A stretch of 64,000 nt of DNA from Geoglobus ahangari. GTDB lineage: Archaea; Halobacteriota; Archaeoglobi; Archaeoglobales; Archaeoglobaceae. The stretch is taken from contig NZ_CP011267.1 in the NCBI RefSeq assembly GCF_001006045.1, positions 1 through 64,000 of the forward strand. The letters run 5' to 3'. The notes under the pieces were generated by a model. It was not told the DNA's origin, searched no databases, and saw only the letters and a program-made list of their open reading frames with translations. Below, one piece after another: positions 33,515-42,912 of the stretch. The position numbers were made by a program, and so were the translations under genes. How positions within the stretch are numbered: the first letter of the stretch is position 1; each line of letters starts with the position of its first letter.

Positions 33515-34060
33515 TCACTCCACGAGGTTGTACTCACCATCTATCCTTATAGCCCCCGAGAACTCGGTGTGGGGGTAGACGTAAGCCTTCACGCTGTAGA
33601 AGAACTCTTTGCCCAGAGGGGCCTCCTTCTCCTCAACGTCGATCACATAGTCAAACAGGTCGCGCAGGGCTATGGACTTCCTCTCATCTATCGCGTTCCT
33701 GTATATGAAGTTGTAGAGCGTCACCTCATCGTCCAGAATCAGCCGTATCAGGGGGTCGTCCGCGTTCATCCCCGTGAAGAGCTGAAAGTGGTAGCCATAG
33801 GATATGACGATCTTCCTGTCTATGTCATCGTAGCTCATGAAGACTCTGCCGGCATCTTTCGGGGCAATCCTGCTGAATATCTTGAAGAACTTCTCGAGCC
33901 TCTTCTTCGCAATTTCGTTGAAAACGAACCACCCGATGTTCTTCCTTCCGTAATGATCAGCGATCAGCTTGGACAGGGAAAGGAAGACGTCGTTATCGGG
34001 ATAGAGGATGAGGACGTTCTCCCCACCGTTAACGCTGCCTATTATCTTTTTTATACCCAT
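33515..34060 (-). CDS. Uncharacterised protein, paralogue of the preceding gene
   Basis: 181 residues: NVLILYPDNDVFLSLSKLIA, WFVFNEIAKKRLEKFFKIFS, KIVISYGYHFQLFTG, ERKSIALRDLFDYVIDVEE and FSGAIRIDGEYN match the neighbour block by block. The open frame reaches 34117, but ATG 34060 lies about 28 nt after TATA CTTATAAAATACGG, so the first 19 codons of the long frame are unlikely to be translated. Each copy has its own promoter. Function unknown. Confidence 0.65.
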   Translation of the reverse strand: MGIKKIIGSVNGGENVLILYPDNDVFLSLSKLIADHYGRKNIGWFVFNEIAKKRLEKFFKIFSRIAPKDAGRVFMSYDDIDRKIVISYGYHFQLFTGMNADDPLIRLILDDEVTLYNFIYRNAIDERKSIALRDLFDYVIDVEEKEAPLGKEFFYSVKAYVYPHTEFSGAIRIDGEYNLVE

Positions 34061-34109
34061 ACGAGTCCATGATGATGAACCGTATTTTATAAGCTTTTCT
34101 GTTCGTGGC

Positions 34110-35054
34110 TCAGACAACGACCGTCAGGAGGCCCATATTCCTCAAAACGGCCCTCAAATCCCTGTTCCAGTTTGCAACCACAATGTTGCTCCTCACAGAG
34201 TCGAAGAGCTTCATGACGTCCTTCAGAAACTCCGTTGACCGCATCTCCTCAGCCTTCCACTCAAAGACCTCGGTGTTCAGCGACTCTGCAAGCTCCTCGG
34301 CGTTTCTGTTCGCGAGATACACCTTCATCTCGACCAGAAACCTCTTGGACGGGCTCTCGATGAACCTGTGGTCCTTGAGCATCGCGAGCGAGTTCAGCTC
34401 GTCTATCTTCCCAAGCCAGTAGATGACCATCCCATCTCCGTACATCTCGAGGTACTGATCGTACTGCTTTTTGGAGTAGAACCTGTGGAGCTTTATGTCC
34501 CCAAACAGGGCCTTGCTCTCTATCCACCTGATCTTCCTGCCCTCAACCTCTATCCCGTCCTCTATGTAGAAATCAGGCGTTTTCTTCGCCGGTCTCAGCT
34601 GGTTCTCGTCCTTGAACTCCACGTTCAGCGATTCGAGGTGCTCCCTGATTATCTCCTCCCCAACCCTCCCCCTCGCGAACTGGTATCTCACGGCTATCGG
34701 GGAGTAGATGAAGTCCTTGTATATCGCCGACCACACCATCTCGGAGAACTCGCTCTCGTCAGGGTTGGAAAAGCTCTTTGAGATCTCCTTGTTCGTCATC
34801 CCGAGGGACTTCATCAGAAGCTTTATCCTCATCACCGGCGGCAGCCTGAGCCATTCCGGAATCCTGTGGTGCTTCTCCCAGTAAGCTGCAAGCTCTGGGA
34901 GCTTGGCCGTGTACACGTGGTACCTCCTCTTCACGTTGTCAATCCTCTTCTGCAGAAGGATGCTGAAGAGGGTCCCCCGCGGGTAGGAGTAGTTCCTGAA
35001 GTCGCTGAACCTCCTGAGCTCCCTTCTGATCTTGAAGAACTCCTCACTTCTCAT
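34110..35054 (-). CDS. TPD-domain (CDIN1/C15orf41-like) predicted nuclease
   Basis: 314 residues. The N-terminal half is helical with RIPEWLRLPPVMRIKLLMKS and GMTNKEISKSFSNPDE, a helix-turn-helix-like part. The central domain has KKTPDFYIED near 176 followed by IRWIESKALFGD near 195, that is the TPD...ESK form of the PD-(D/E)xK site. This is the domain order of the conserved archaeal/eukaryotic family that includes human CDIN1, mutated in congenital dyserythropoietic anaemia. The biochemical role of the archaeal form is unknown. It overlaps the upstream small gene by 11 nt. Confidence 0.75.
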   Translation of the reverse strand: MRSEEFFKIRRELRRFSDFRNYSYPRGTLFSILLQKRIDNVKRRYHVYTAKLPELAAYWEKHHRIPEWLRLPPVMRIKLLMKSLGMTNKEISKSFSNPDESEFSEMVWSAIYKDFIYSPIAVRYQFARGRVGEEIIREHLESLNVEFKDENQLRPAKKTPDFYIEDGIEVEGRKIRWIESKALFGDIKLHRFYSKKQYDQYLEMYGDGMVIYWLGKIDELNSLAMLKDHRFIESPSKRFLVEMKVYLANRNAEELAESLNTEVFEWKAEEMRSTEFLKDVMKLFDSVRSNIVVANWNRDLRAVLRNMGLLTVVV

Positions 35055-35355
35055 CTGTAAACCTCACGGAATACGTGAAAAACCACCTGACCCTTCCCCT
35101 TCTGAGCCCGGCATACTTCGTGCTTGACTTCACAACGGCAGGCCTCAACTTCTTGACCTTCGACAGGAACCTCCTCGCCGTGTTCACGTCATCAAAATAG
35201 ACATCAATTCCGTACTTGTTTCTCACAACCTCCACTTCCTCCAGCTTCTCTATCATTCTCTCAACGCCCTCAACGTTGCCCCTGAACTGTATCAAGGCAG
35301 GGTGCTTCACAGGTGAAAGTTTTATTATCCTGTATATCCATTTTTCCCTTACCAT
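35044..35355 (-). CDS. Small NMD3-like-domain protein (103 aa)
   Basis: 103 residues from ATG 35355: VEGVERMIEKLEEVEV, YGIDVYFDDVNTARRFLSKV and AVVKSSTKYAGLRRGRVRWF then FTYSVRFTDEK. The last block resembles the internal repeat of archaeal NMD3-like proteins (nonsense decay/60S export), but the zinc-ribbon N-terminus is absent. The start codon overlaps that of the divergent gene in CATG at 35353-35356, so one of the two starts may lie elsewhere; GTG further in is possible. It is coupled to the TPD gene by 11 nt overlap. Confidence 0.55.
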   Translation of the reverse strand: MVREKWIYRIIKLSPVKHPALIQFRGNVEGVERMIEKLEEVEVVRNKYGIDVYFDDVNTARRFLSKVKKLRPAVVKSSTKYAGLRRGRVRWFFTYSVRFTDEK

Positions 35356-36013
35356 GTCCCACAACCTTGTGGAGATCGAGGAGGACCTGCAGTACATAGC
35401 GGTCGCATCAAAGAGGAGCGACTTCGACCACGCCCTGATCAGGCTCGTCCTATCAACGCTTGCAGATGAAGAGGAGATACTGAACCTGACGAGGAGAGAC
35501 CTCGCGATCAGTGGAGGGACGTTCTCGGTATACCTGAGGAGGGCGGGAAGGAGCAGGAAGGCCCCGATAGACGAGCGCACCTACCTGAGCCTGAAGAAGA
35601 TCTCGGAGGGGTTGTCGGGGAGGGAGAGGATTTTCAAGCTGAGCCGGAGCGAGATTGATGACATAATAGCCAGACATTCCCCCGAAGGCAGGATCTACAA
35701 CCTGACCGGTCTGAGGAAGGCCGTTAAGAGGATTCTCGAGGACAACCTCCTCGGCAGGAGCTTCGACGAGCTTGATGACATGGGCTTCGAGGAGCTGTGC
35801 GACTTCATGGGTGAGTTCCACCCGATGTTCTCCGGGATGTGGGATCTGGACGATGATGATGTAGCCTATGAATACTTCATGATGCTGAGCGAGAGGCACG
35901 GCATTTCCGAGGTCTCCGAGATGTCCGAGCTGAGCGGTGAGAGTGAGGAGAGGATAGAGAGGCTCATGGGCAGGAAATGGTACCTGAACTATTTGGATTT
36001 GCCATCGGAGTGA
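35354..36013 (+). CDS. Uncharacterised protein, possibly a degenerate recombinase-like fold
   Basis: 219 residues, acidic. HALIRLVLSTLADEEEILNL, RRDLAISGGTFSVYLRR, KAPIDERTYLSLKKISEGLS and IFKLSRSEIDDII follow the order of a tyrosine-recombinase catalytic fold, but the catalytic His-x-x-Arg and Tyr are not identifiable. The C-terminus is helical (MSELSGESEERIERLMGR). TATA ttttattatcc is about 28 nt upstream of ATG 35354, supporting a leaderless start. It overlaps the downstream TctA-like gene by 37 nt. Call by pattern only. Confidence 0.5.
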   Translation: MSHNLVEIEEDLQYIAVASKRSDFDHALIRLVLSTLADEEEILNLTRRDLAISGGTFSVYLRRAGRSRKAPIDERTYLSLKKISEGLSGRERIFKLSRSEIDDIIARHSPEGRIYNLTGLRKAVKRILEDNLLGRSFDELDDMGFEELCDFMGEFHPMFSGMWDLDDDDVAYEYFMMLSERHGISEVSEMSELSGESEERIERLMGRKWYLNYLDLPSE

Positions 36014-37155
36014 TTGCAGGCCTGATTCCCGGAATCCACCCGAACACCTTCGCCTCCCTGATGCTCACCACCTCTCCCATTCTTCTCCAGCATTTTGAGA
36101 GCCACGAGGTTGCGCTGATCATCTTTATCTCGTCCACGGTCTACACTGTCACTAACATAATTCCAGCAGCGTTCATAGGAGTCCCGGACGAGGACACTGC
36201 AATCGCAGCATTTCCTGCCCACAGGATGGTCATGGAGGGAGACGGGTTTAAGGCAGCATCGATCTCCGCGATCTCAAGCTTCCTTGCCTCCCTGATTTCG
36301 GTTCCCGCGTTCTACCTCCTGATAATGGCCGGAGAAAGCGTCAGAGAGCTAATGATCCTTACACCGCTCGTGCTCACCCTCGTCCTCATACACCTCGTAA
36401 TGCTCGAGAGGGACGAGTTTGGCGGTAGCCTTGCAAACTGGAGGAAGAGAGGGTACGCTATCGCGGTAATGCTCTCCTCCGGCGCTCTGGGATACTACTC
36501 AACCAGCATTTCCTGTGGGAGCGCTTCCGTGCTGTTTCCACTCCTCTCCGGGCTCTTCGCATTTCCAACGCTTATTGCCGGAATGACATCCACGAAAATC
36601 CCGGAGCAGAGGATAGAGGTTGATCTTCCCGGGGTGAGGGCTGTTCTGAGAGGTGCTGTATCAGGGCTCTTCGTGTCGCTCTTCCCCGGAATAAGCTCTG
36701 GCGTGGCCACAGCCATCTCGGTTGGGAGAGAAGACGGGGAGAAGGAGTACATCTCCGCAGTGAGCGCGGCAAACACCGCGAATGCGATCCTGAACTTTGC
36801 AGTTCTGATCTCGGCTGGAATGGTAAGGAGCGGGACGGCTCATGCGTTCTCTGAACTTTCCAGAGCCGAGGATTTCTCGTACCTGCCACTCATAGCCCTC
36901 GCATCGGCATTTGCCGGTCTCTCAGCTACCTTGCTCCTGTCAGTTCCGGCTGCAAGGGCTTTCTCAAAAATAAACCCATCCAGAATCTCCCAGCTCGTTC
37001 TCGCGTTCCTGATTCTGGCCGTGTTCATCTCCTGCGGATTTGCCGGGCTGGCTGTCTTCGCTGTGGCATCGCTGATAGGTCTCTCGACCCTCGCGCTGAG
37101 GGTGAGGAGGATTCACTGCATGGGGGCGGTGATCATTCCAGCCCTTCTTCACTGA
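35977..37155 (+). CDS. TctA-like (DUF112 family) multi-pass membrane protein
   Basis: 392 residues, about ten membrane segments in two similar halves. Each half has a PGI motif: LIPGIHPNTFASLML near 16 and LFPGISSGVATAISVG near 230, as in TctA tricarboxylate carriers, where these loops form the substrate site. Archaeal members lack the periplasmic TctC partner and their substrate is unknown. The 5' end overlaps the previous gene by 37 nt in another frame, suggesting coupled expression; its 3' end overlaps the convergent gene by 7 nt. Confidence 0.8.
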   Translation: MVPELFGFAIGVIAGLIPGIHPNTFASLMLTTSPILLQHFESHEVALIIFISSTVYTVTNIIPAAFIGVPDEDTAIAAFPAHRMVMEGDGFKAASISAISSFLASLISVPAFYLLIMAGESVRELMILTPLVLTLVLIHLVMLERDEFGGSLANWRKRGYAIAVMLSSGALGYYSTSISCGSASVLFPLLSGLFAFPTLIAGMTSTKIPEQRIEVDLPGVRAVLRGAVSGLFVSLFPGISSGVATAISVGREDGEKEYISAVSAANTANAILNFAVLISAGMVRSGTAHAFSELSRAEDFSYLPLIALASAFAGLSATLLLSVPAARAFSKINPSRISQLVLAFLILAVFISCGFAGLAVFAVASLIGLSTLALRVRRIHCMGAVIIPALLH

Positions 37156-37535
37156 CTCCTGAACTTCCCCTTCTCCACGTACTCCTCGAGCTTCCTCACG
37201 AACCTGTCGGAGGTCTTCACAACGGGGATGACCGTGGTGTCTCCTCGAACGTTGCTTATCCTGTCGGTGTACTCGAACCTGTCATCGTGCCCGTGATAGA
37301 GTATCCACCTCCTGAACTCCCCGACGTCAGTGAAGGATGAGTAGGTGATCACCTCCACTATCACAAACCTATCCTCGACTATGCCGTGCAGGGTTTCGAA
37401 GTCCACTATGTAGAGCCTCCCGTTGGAGTAGAAGACCCTCTCGACCTCGAGGGCGAGGGCGTTTCTCACGAAATCCGCGAACTCAAACCTCTCCGGCTCG
37501 TCTATGACAACAGGACCGTGATGGATGACGTTCAT
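37149..37535 (-). CDS. Conserved hypothetical protein (128 aa)
   Basis: 128 residues from ATG 37535: MNVIHHGPVVIDEPERFEFA, RVFYSNGRLYIVDFETL, TDVGEFRRWILYHGHDDRFE and a basic C-terminus. Mixed alpha/beta, no domain recognised. The frame is open to 37646, but the chosen ATG lies about 27 nt after TATA ATTTTTATACCC, which makes it the natural leaderless start. It is convergent with the TctA-like gene. Confidence 0.6.
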   Translation of the reverse strand: MNVIHHGPVVIDEPERFEFADFVRNALALEVERVFYSNGRLYIVDFETLHGIVEDRFVIVEVITYSSFTDVGEFRRWILYHGHDDRFEYTDRISNVRGDTTVIPVVKTSDRFVRKLEEYVEKGKFRSQ

Positions 37536-37644
37536 ATTCCCGCCATGGATCGCGGGTATAAAAATCTCTCCCCGCATGCCGAAGCTGACACGAGCTAACA
37601 CTGAGCTTGGCAAAATTAAATAAGTTGAATGTCGAAGTGTGGGC

Positions 37645-38943
37645 ATGGACAGGCCTGTGCTTCAGGTTGCTCTCGATCTTGTCGAGCTCAAGAGGGCTGT
37701 GGAGATAGCCGGAGAGGCTCTTGAGGGAGGAGTTGACTGGCTTGAGGTTGGCACGCCGCTGATAAAGAGCGAGGGGATGAACGCGGTCAGAGAGATAAAG
37801 AAGGCCTACGGCGTCAAGACGCTCGCAGACATGAAGACCATAGACACGGGCAGCGTTGAGGTGGAGATGGCGGCGAAGAGCGGTGCGGACGTGATAATAA
37901 TCCTCGGCCTTAGCGATGACTCCACCATTCAGGAGGCGATAAGGGCTGCGAGGAAGTACGGTGCCGAGGTGATGGCCGACCTGATCAACGTTCCCGATCC
38001 TGTAGAAAGGGCAAAGGAGCTTGAGGAGCTCGGTGTGGACTACATAAACGTCCACGTTGGCATAGACCAGCAGATGAAGGGAATGGATCCTCTCGACGTG
38101 CTGTCTAAGGTTGTCGAGGCTGTCAGCATCCCGGTGGCTGCGGCCGGAGGGCTTGATGCCGAGAAGGCCGCGAGCTGCGTAGCTCTGGGAGCAAGGATCG
38201 TAATAGTGGGCAGCAACATAGTGAAGTCGAGGAACGTGACGGAGTCTGCGAGGAGAGTAAGAGAAGCAATAGACGAGGCGTGGAAGGAAGGCAGGAAGGT
38301 AGAGATGAGAAGGAGGAGCCTCGAGGAGGAGACAAGGGAGATACTGCTGAAGGTCTCAACCCCGAACATAAGCGATGCCATGCACAGGGCGAGGGCGATG
38401 AGGGACATCTACCCAATAGTGAGGGGGAAGAAGGTCGTCGGGAAGGCAGTGACTGTAAGCACGATGGACGGGGACTGGGCAAAGACGGTCGAGGCCATAG
38501 ACGTTGCTGGGAAGGGTGATGTGATAGTGATCAAGTGCTCAGGAGATACCGCAGCCGTCTGGGGGGAGCTTGCAACGAGAAGCTGCATAAACAAGGGGAT
38601 CGAGGGAGTAATCATAGACGGGGCTGTGAGGGATGTGGACGACATAAGGGAGCTTGGCTATCCGGTATTCGCGAAGAGGGAGGTTCCAAACGCGGGAGAG
38701 CCCAAGGGGTTTGGTGAGATTAACGTGAAGATAGAGTGCGGCGGAATAGAGGTGAAGCCGGGAGACTGGATAGTGGCTGACGATAACGGAGTCATGGTGA
38801 TACCCAAGGAAAGGGCATACGAGATAGCGAGGAGGGCCCTTGAGGTGAAGAAGCACGAGGAGAGGATTAGGGGAGAGATAGAAGACAAGGGAAGGACGCT
38901 TGCGGAGATAGTAGAGCTGTACAAGTGGGAGAAGGTTCAGTAG
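37645..38943 (+). CDS. 3-hexulose-6-phosphate synthase/RraA-like fusion
   Basis: 432 residues. Residues 1-210 form an HPS-type TIM barrel: [41 protein letters not shown] (DxKxxD catalytic motif) and [10 protein letters not shown]. From about 220 an RraA-like domain follows with [25 protein letters not shown] and [18 protein letters not shown] condenses formaldehyde with ribulose-5-phosphate; in archaea lacking the pentose phosphate pathway the reverse reaction supplies ribulose-5-phosphate. The RraA-like half may be an aldolase-like partner. ATG 37645 lies about 27 nt after TATA-like aaattaaata. Confidence 0.88.
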   Translation: MDRPVLQVALDLVELKRAVEIAGEALEGGVDWLEVGTPLIKSEGMNAVREIKKAYGVKTLADMKTIDTGSVEVEMAAKSGADVIIILGLSDDSTIQEAIRAARKYGAEVMADLINVPDPVERAKELEELGVDYINVHVGIDQQMKGMDPLDVLSKVVEAVSIPVAAAGGLDAEKAASCVALGARIVIVGSNIVKSRNVTESARRVREAIDEAWKEGRKVEMRRRSLEEETREILLKVSTPNISDAMHRARAMRDIYPIVRGKKVVGKAVTVSTMDGDWAKTVEAIDVAGKGDVIVIKCSGDTAAVWGELATRSCINKGIEGVIIDGAVRDVDDIRELGYPVFAKREVPNAGEPKGFGEINVKIECGGIEVKPGDWIVADDNGVMVIPKERAYEIARRALEVKKHEERIRGEIEDKGRTLAEIVELYKWEKVQ

Positions 38944-40223
38944 CCCTTCCTATTTATTTTGTCCACGTAACCCGGAGTTTCGGGCTCGAGTATCTCCCGC
39001 ACTGAGTCCACGAACTCCCCGTAGATGTGGGCGTCGAGGGCGAAGTGGTAGTACCTGTGCGAGCTGAAGCCGAGCATCTCGGCCACGTACTTGGTCAGGA
39101 TGTTGAACGCGTACATGTTCGCGTGCATGGCCCCATACGCGTCGTTCGAGCGCATGTAGAAGATGCCGAAGAAGTTCTCGTTAACCCCGAACTGGTACCC
39201 CCTCAGGCACGGCGGCTCGTCGCTCGTTATGTCCCATGGCCTCGATATACCAACGTAGCAGTCCCTCCTCTCCCTCCTCTCCTTCAGCTTCCTGATCACA
39301 GTGTATAGCTGGTCAACCCTGACCTCATCCCTCTCGCAGTACCTCGCCCTCTCGGCGTAGGTGTAGGTCTCACCCTCCTTCAGAATGCTCTCCCTCACCT
39401 CCCTGTCTATCGCCCCCGCGTGGATCACGTAGTCATGGGCATACTCTATTCCATACTTCTTTGTGAACGGAGCCTTGTCGTGTATCTGGTTCTCCTCCGG
39501 GTTCTTTACTTCAACGAAGACCCTGTGCAGGTACTTGCTCTCCTCCTGCCCCTCGAACAGCTCCCCCCACTCGGTTCTCTTCACCTCCCCGTGGTAGTAT
39601 ATGTTCTCGAGAACCGCGTGCCAGGCTGAGGAGAGGTAGTCCTCAACTATGTGCGTCCCGAGCCTGTGGTAGCCGAATGACTCCGAATACCTTCTCCTCT
39701 CCACCCTCTCGAGGTCCCTCTCGTACACGTGGGGTATGGACACGAGCATCGCAACGCTCCCGGCCTCAAGCCCCACCCTCTTCCCAACCTCCTCAAGCAC
39801 GTGGCTGATGAAGCTGAGGTTCGGGGTGAAGTAGCTGACGGCATCCATTGACCTCACGAAGGCTGTTGCGTGCAGCCTATCATCAGCGTAAAGCAGGCTG
39901 ATCTCGGTGATTGCTGGGGGAGTATCGCACAGGTGATCCTTCGGCCTCCAGATAGGGATAGACACCCTCCTCGTGTACGGGACGCTTTTAAGCTTCTCAA
40001 CCGCGCTCTCCATGCACTCCTCCACTCTATGAGAATAGCTTTCACCGCACGCCCTCCACCCGCTCGGATCCGGGTCGAAGTCAGAGAATGGCTCCTCAAG
40101 AATTACGAGCTCGGGCTTCCCCCTGAGCTCCAGACCGTACTTTGACCTGATTCTGAGGTTTTCGTCAAGTATCTTCGAGATCAACATTTTCTGAAGCTTC
40201 TCAGGGTCTTTTGCGATCAGCAT
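38937..40223 (-). CDS. Thymidylate-synthase-like protein with two TS-like segments
   Basis: 428 residues, far longer than archaeal thymidylate synthases (about 220-250). The C-terminal segment (319-403) has the ThyA-like block: [18 protein letters not shown] with Cys339 in the position of the catalytic Cys, [19 protein letters not shown] and [10 protein letters not shown] similar segment occurs at 85-170: [20 protein letters not shown] with Ala104 instead of Cys, [18 protein letters not shown] and IPHVYERD. This looks like an internal duplication with one inactive half. The product is plausibly dTMP, but altered chemistry is possible. It overlaps the fusion gene end by 7 nt. Confidence 0.7.
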   Translation of the reverse strand: MLIAKDPEKLQKMLISKILDENLRIRSKYGLELRGKPELVILEEPFSDFDPDPSGWRACGESYSHRVEECMESAVEKLKSVPYTRRVSIPIWRPKDHLCDTPPAITEISLLYADDRLHATAFVRSMDAVSYFTPNLSFISHVLEEVGKRVGLEAGSVAMLVSIPHVYERDLERVERRRYSESFGYHRLGTHIVEDYLSSAWHAVLENIYYHGEVKRTEWGELFEGQEESKYLHRVFVEVKNPEENQIHDKAPFTKKYGIEYAHDYVIHAGAIDREVRESILKEGETYTYAERARYCERDEVRVDQLYTVIRKLKERRERRDCYVGISRPWDITSDEPPCLRGYQFGVNENFFGIFYMRSNDAYGAMHANMYAFNILTKYVAEMLGFSSHRYYHFALDAHIYGEFVDSVREILEPETPGYVDKINRKGY

Positions 40224-40309
40224 TCAGAACACCTCAATACTGTCGTGCAGGAAAGACTTAATGTTTACCCGAAAGCCTTATTAACAATTTCAACCGTCAG
40301 GCAAAACGG

Positions 40310-40383
40310 GCGCCGGTGGTGTAGCCTGGCTAACACAGGGGCTTGCCGAGCCCCTGCCCCGGGTTCAAATCCCGGCCGGCGCA
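40310..40383 (+). tRNA. tRNA-Gly(GCC)
   Basis: 74 nt: acceptor GCGCCGG/CCGGCGC, anticodon stem GGGGC/GCCCC with loop TTGCCGA (anticodon GCC), T arm CCGGGTTCAAATCCCGG, discriminator A, no encoded CCA. A TATA-like cttattaaca lies upstream near 40278. Confidence 0.96.
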
Positions 40384-40469
40384 TACAACAAACGTTTTTT
40401 TGAGGGCTTTTCAGGGTAATTCCGGGAAAATAGTAGGGAGCCAGATTCCTGGCATTTACTTAAAAGTAT

Positions 40470-40706
40470 TTAAAGAAGCTTCGCCCTCTGCCTGAACTCC
40501 GCCTTTATCTTGAGCTTCCTCTTCCCCCCGTCGTACTCGACCTTCACCTCAACCGGCTCGGTGAACTCGAGGGAGATGTTCCCGTCCTGAGTGCTGACCT
40601 CAACCTTTCCCTCCCTCTCCACCTGATCCGCAAGCTTTCTGAAGAGCTCGGCAAGCTCGCTTTTGCTAAGATAGGCCTCATACTCCACCTCTTCATGACC
40701 AAACAT
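40470..40706 (-). CDS. amphi-Trp-domain-like small protein
   Basis: 78 residues. The block VEYEAYLSKSELAELFRKLADQVE (first 30 residues) and the later ISLEFTEPVEVKVEYD match the amphi-Trp domain family of archaeal small proteins, although no Trp is present here. ATG 40706 is chosen over GTG 40715, with GGTGG upstream. Function of the family is not established. Confidence 0.6.
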   Translation of the reverse strand: MFGHEEVEYEAYLSKSELAELFRKLADQVEREGKVEVSTQDGNISLEFTEPVEVKVEYDGGKRKLKIKAEFRQRAKLL

Positions 40707-40813
40707 TTCAACCACCGTTCATATTCGAGAAAACCATTTTATGAAAATTTCGAAATTTGCTCAGCCCTCAAAAACATTTTTTAACAAACCGAGAACCTAA
40801 GAGGGGCGGTAGG

Positions 40814-42094
40814 ATGAATGGCGTAAGAGTTGGTGTCGAGGATAAGTTACCGTACAGCAGAGCAGTGGTTCTCGGTTTTCAGCACGTTCTCGCGATGTTT
40901 GGGGCGACGATCACGGTTCCTCTTGTCGTCGGAAACGCGATAGGGCTCAGCCAGAAGGACATCGCCCTTCTGATTCAGGTTGTGCTTCTGGCTATGGGCA
41001 TAGCGACCATACTCCAGACGACGATAGGCTCGAGGTATCCTATAGTTCAGGGGTCGAGCTTCGCTTTCATCCCGGGCCTCATAAGCATCGGCAGCTCGAG
41101 TGGCCTTGCGGCTGTTGAGGGAGCTCTGATTGCAGGAGGAATTGTGGAGGCAGTATTCGGTGGCTTCGGCATAGTGGGCAAGCTCAAGAAGCTGTTCTCT
41201 CCGGTCGTCACCGGAGTGACGATAATGCTCATAGGCTTCTCCCTCGCCCACGTTGCTGTGAAGTACACATTCAACTTCTTCGCCGACCCCAGTGGAGCGA
41301 GCATACCAAAGGCCGTTCTGATAGCGCTGGTAACCTTCGCCGTGACCGTTGCAGTGGCGCTGAAGTCCAAGGGTGCTCTGAGAGCGATGCCCGTGATAGT
41401 GGGAGCGGTTGTGGGTTACGTGGTCAGCATAGCTCTCGGGATGGCCGACTTTACACTCGTCAGTGAGCTTCCAGCCTTCAACGTTCCGAGGCCCCTTCCA
41501 TGGGGGATGCCGACCTTCGAGGCCTACGCCATAATAACGCTCCTCTTCGCGTTTATGGTCAGCATAATCGAGAGCGTTGGGGACTACCACGCGATCTCTG
41601 CCATATCAGAGGCTCCGATTACGAACAGGCACATCAACAGGGGAATAATGAGTGAGGGGATAGCGTGCTCAATCGCCGGAATATTCGGAGCATGCGGAAC
41701 GACGAGCTACTCTGAGAACATAGGGCTGGTGGCGCTGACGAAGGTGGCAAGCAGGCAGGTGGTGCAGATCGGCGGGCTGATACTCATCGCGATCTCGATG
41801 TTTCCCAAGTTCTCAGGAATTCTCGCCTCCATTCCCCAGCCCGTTCTCGGAGGACTGACAATCGCGCTCTACGGTATGATCAGCGTCACCGGGCTCAGGC
41901 TTATAAAGGACAAGGTCGAACTCAATGACAGGAACATGCTGATAATTGCCAGCGCGCTGATAGTCGGACTTGGAGCGCCCCAGCTCCCACAGGAGTTCCT
42001 CGCGCACTTCCCGAAGATAGTGGCGAGCATACTCGAGTCCGGAATGGCCGTTGGAGCCCTAACGGCGATAGTTCTTGATCAGATACTGAGGTGA
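40814..42094 (+). CDS. Uracil/xanthine permease (NCS2 family)
   Basis: 426-residue transporter with about 14 hydrophobic helices. Characteristic are the N-terminal [20 protein letters not shown], the helix-3 strand region [27 protein letters not shown] near 245 (substrate-binding Glu and Asp-His) and [13 protein letters not shown] near 290. It sits 4 nt before the uracil phosphoribosyltransferase gene, so uracil is the likely substrate. ATG 40814 follows a purine-rich stretch; the longer frame from 40757 includes the promoter region (attttttaaca). Confidence 0.9.
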   Translation: MNGVRVGVEDKLPYSRAVVLGFQHVLAMFGATITVPLVVGNAIGLSQKDIALLIQVVLLAMGIATILQTTIGSRYPIVQGSSFAFIPGLISIGSSSGLAAVEGALIAGGIVEAVFGGFGIVGKLKKLFSPVVTGVTIMLIGFSLAHVAVKYTFNFFADPSGASIPKAVLIALVTFAVTVAVALKSKGALRAMPVIVGAVVGYVVSIALGMADFTLVSELPAFNVPRPLPWGMPTFEAYAIITLLFAFMVSIIESVGDYHAISAISEAPITNRHINRGIMSEGIACSIAGIFGACGTTSYSENIGLVALTKVASRQVVQIGGLILIAISMFPKFSGILASIPQPVLGGLTIALYGMISVTGLRLIKDKVELNDRNMLIIASALIVGLGAPQLPQEFLAHFPKIVASILESGMAVGALTAIVLDQILR

Positions 42095-42098
42095 TTGT

Positions 42099-42797
42099 AT
42101 GATTAAGGATGAGAGGTGGGAAGGAGTTTACACGATGGAGGACTCTCCGTACCTCATGGAGGTTCTGACCGAGCTGAGAGACAGAGAAACAGACTCCATA
42201 GGGTTCAGAAAAGGGCTCGTGAAGCTGGGCAGGTTCATGGGCTACGAGATCATAAAGACCATGGAGTTCGAGAAGAGGAGGATCGAAACACCTCTGGAAG
42301 AGACCGACGGGATAGTTGTGGTGGATAGAAGAAACGTGGTCATAATAACGGTTCTCAGGGCTGCCGTTCCCCTTATGGAGGGGCTCGTCAAGGTGTTCGA
42401 GCACGCGAGGATCGGGATAGTCTCCGCCGTCAGGGGGAAGGCCCCTGAGTTCAGGGTGGAGATGAACTACATCAAGATCCCCCAGATAAGGGAAGAGGAC
42501 ACGGTCATAATAGCAGACCCGATGATAGCAACAGGCTCCACCCTAATAGAGGTGCTCAGGGAGGTCAAGAGGTACGGAAGCCCCAAGAGGATAATCGTGC
42601 TCGGAGTTCTCGCCGCACCTGAGGGAATAAGCAGGATAAAGAAGGAGTTCCCCGAGGTGGAGATCTTCGTTACCAAGGTCGACAGAGAGCTGAACGAGGA
42701 CGGCTACATCCTCCCCGGGCTTGGAGATGCCGGAGACAGAACATTCGGGTCTCCACTGAAGCTCTCAACTCTCCCGCAGCTCCACAGCTTCGACTGA
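42099..42797 (+). CDS. upp: Uracil phosphoribosyltransferase
   Basis: 232 residues, converting uracil and PRPP to UMP. The PRPP loop is [18 protein letters not shown] near 126, and the uracil-binding C-terminal signature [16 protein letters not shown] lies near 200. ATG 42099 has the ribosome-binding site AGGTGATT overlapping the permease stop. With the permease it forms a two-gene salvage operon. Confidence 0.95.
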   Translation: MIKDERWEGVYTMEDSPYLMEVLTELRDRETDSIGFRKGLVKLGRFMGYEIIKTMEFEKRRIETPLEETDGIVVVDRRNVVIITVLRAAVPLMEGLVKVFEHARIGIVSAVRGKAPEFRVEMNYIKIPQIREEDTVIIADPMIATGSTLIEVLREVKRYGSPKRIIVLGVLAAPEGISRIKKEFPEVEIFVTKVDRELNEDGYILPGLGDAGDRTFGSPLKLSTLPQLHSFD

Positions 42798-42912
42798 ACC
42801 TTATCTCCCATCTTCTTTTTTGGGAATCGCTGAGCCCAATCCCGCAGAACCTCTTCGAAATGGGCTGGCGACACAACAAACCTTTTTAAAACTGGGCGTG
42901 TATTTTGCCGAG

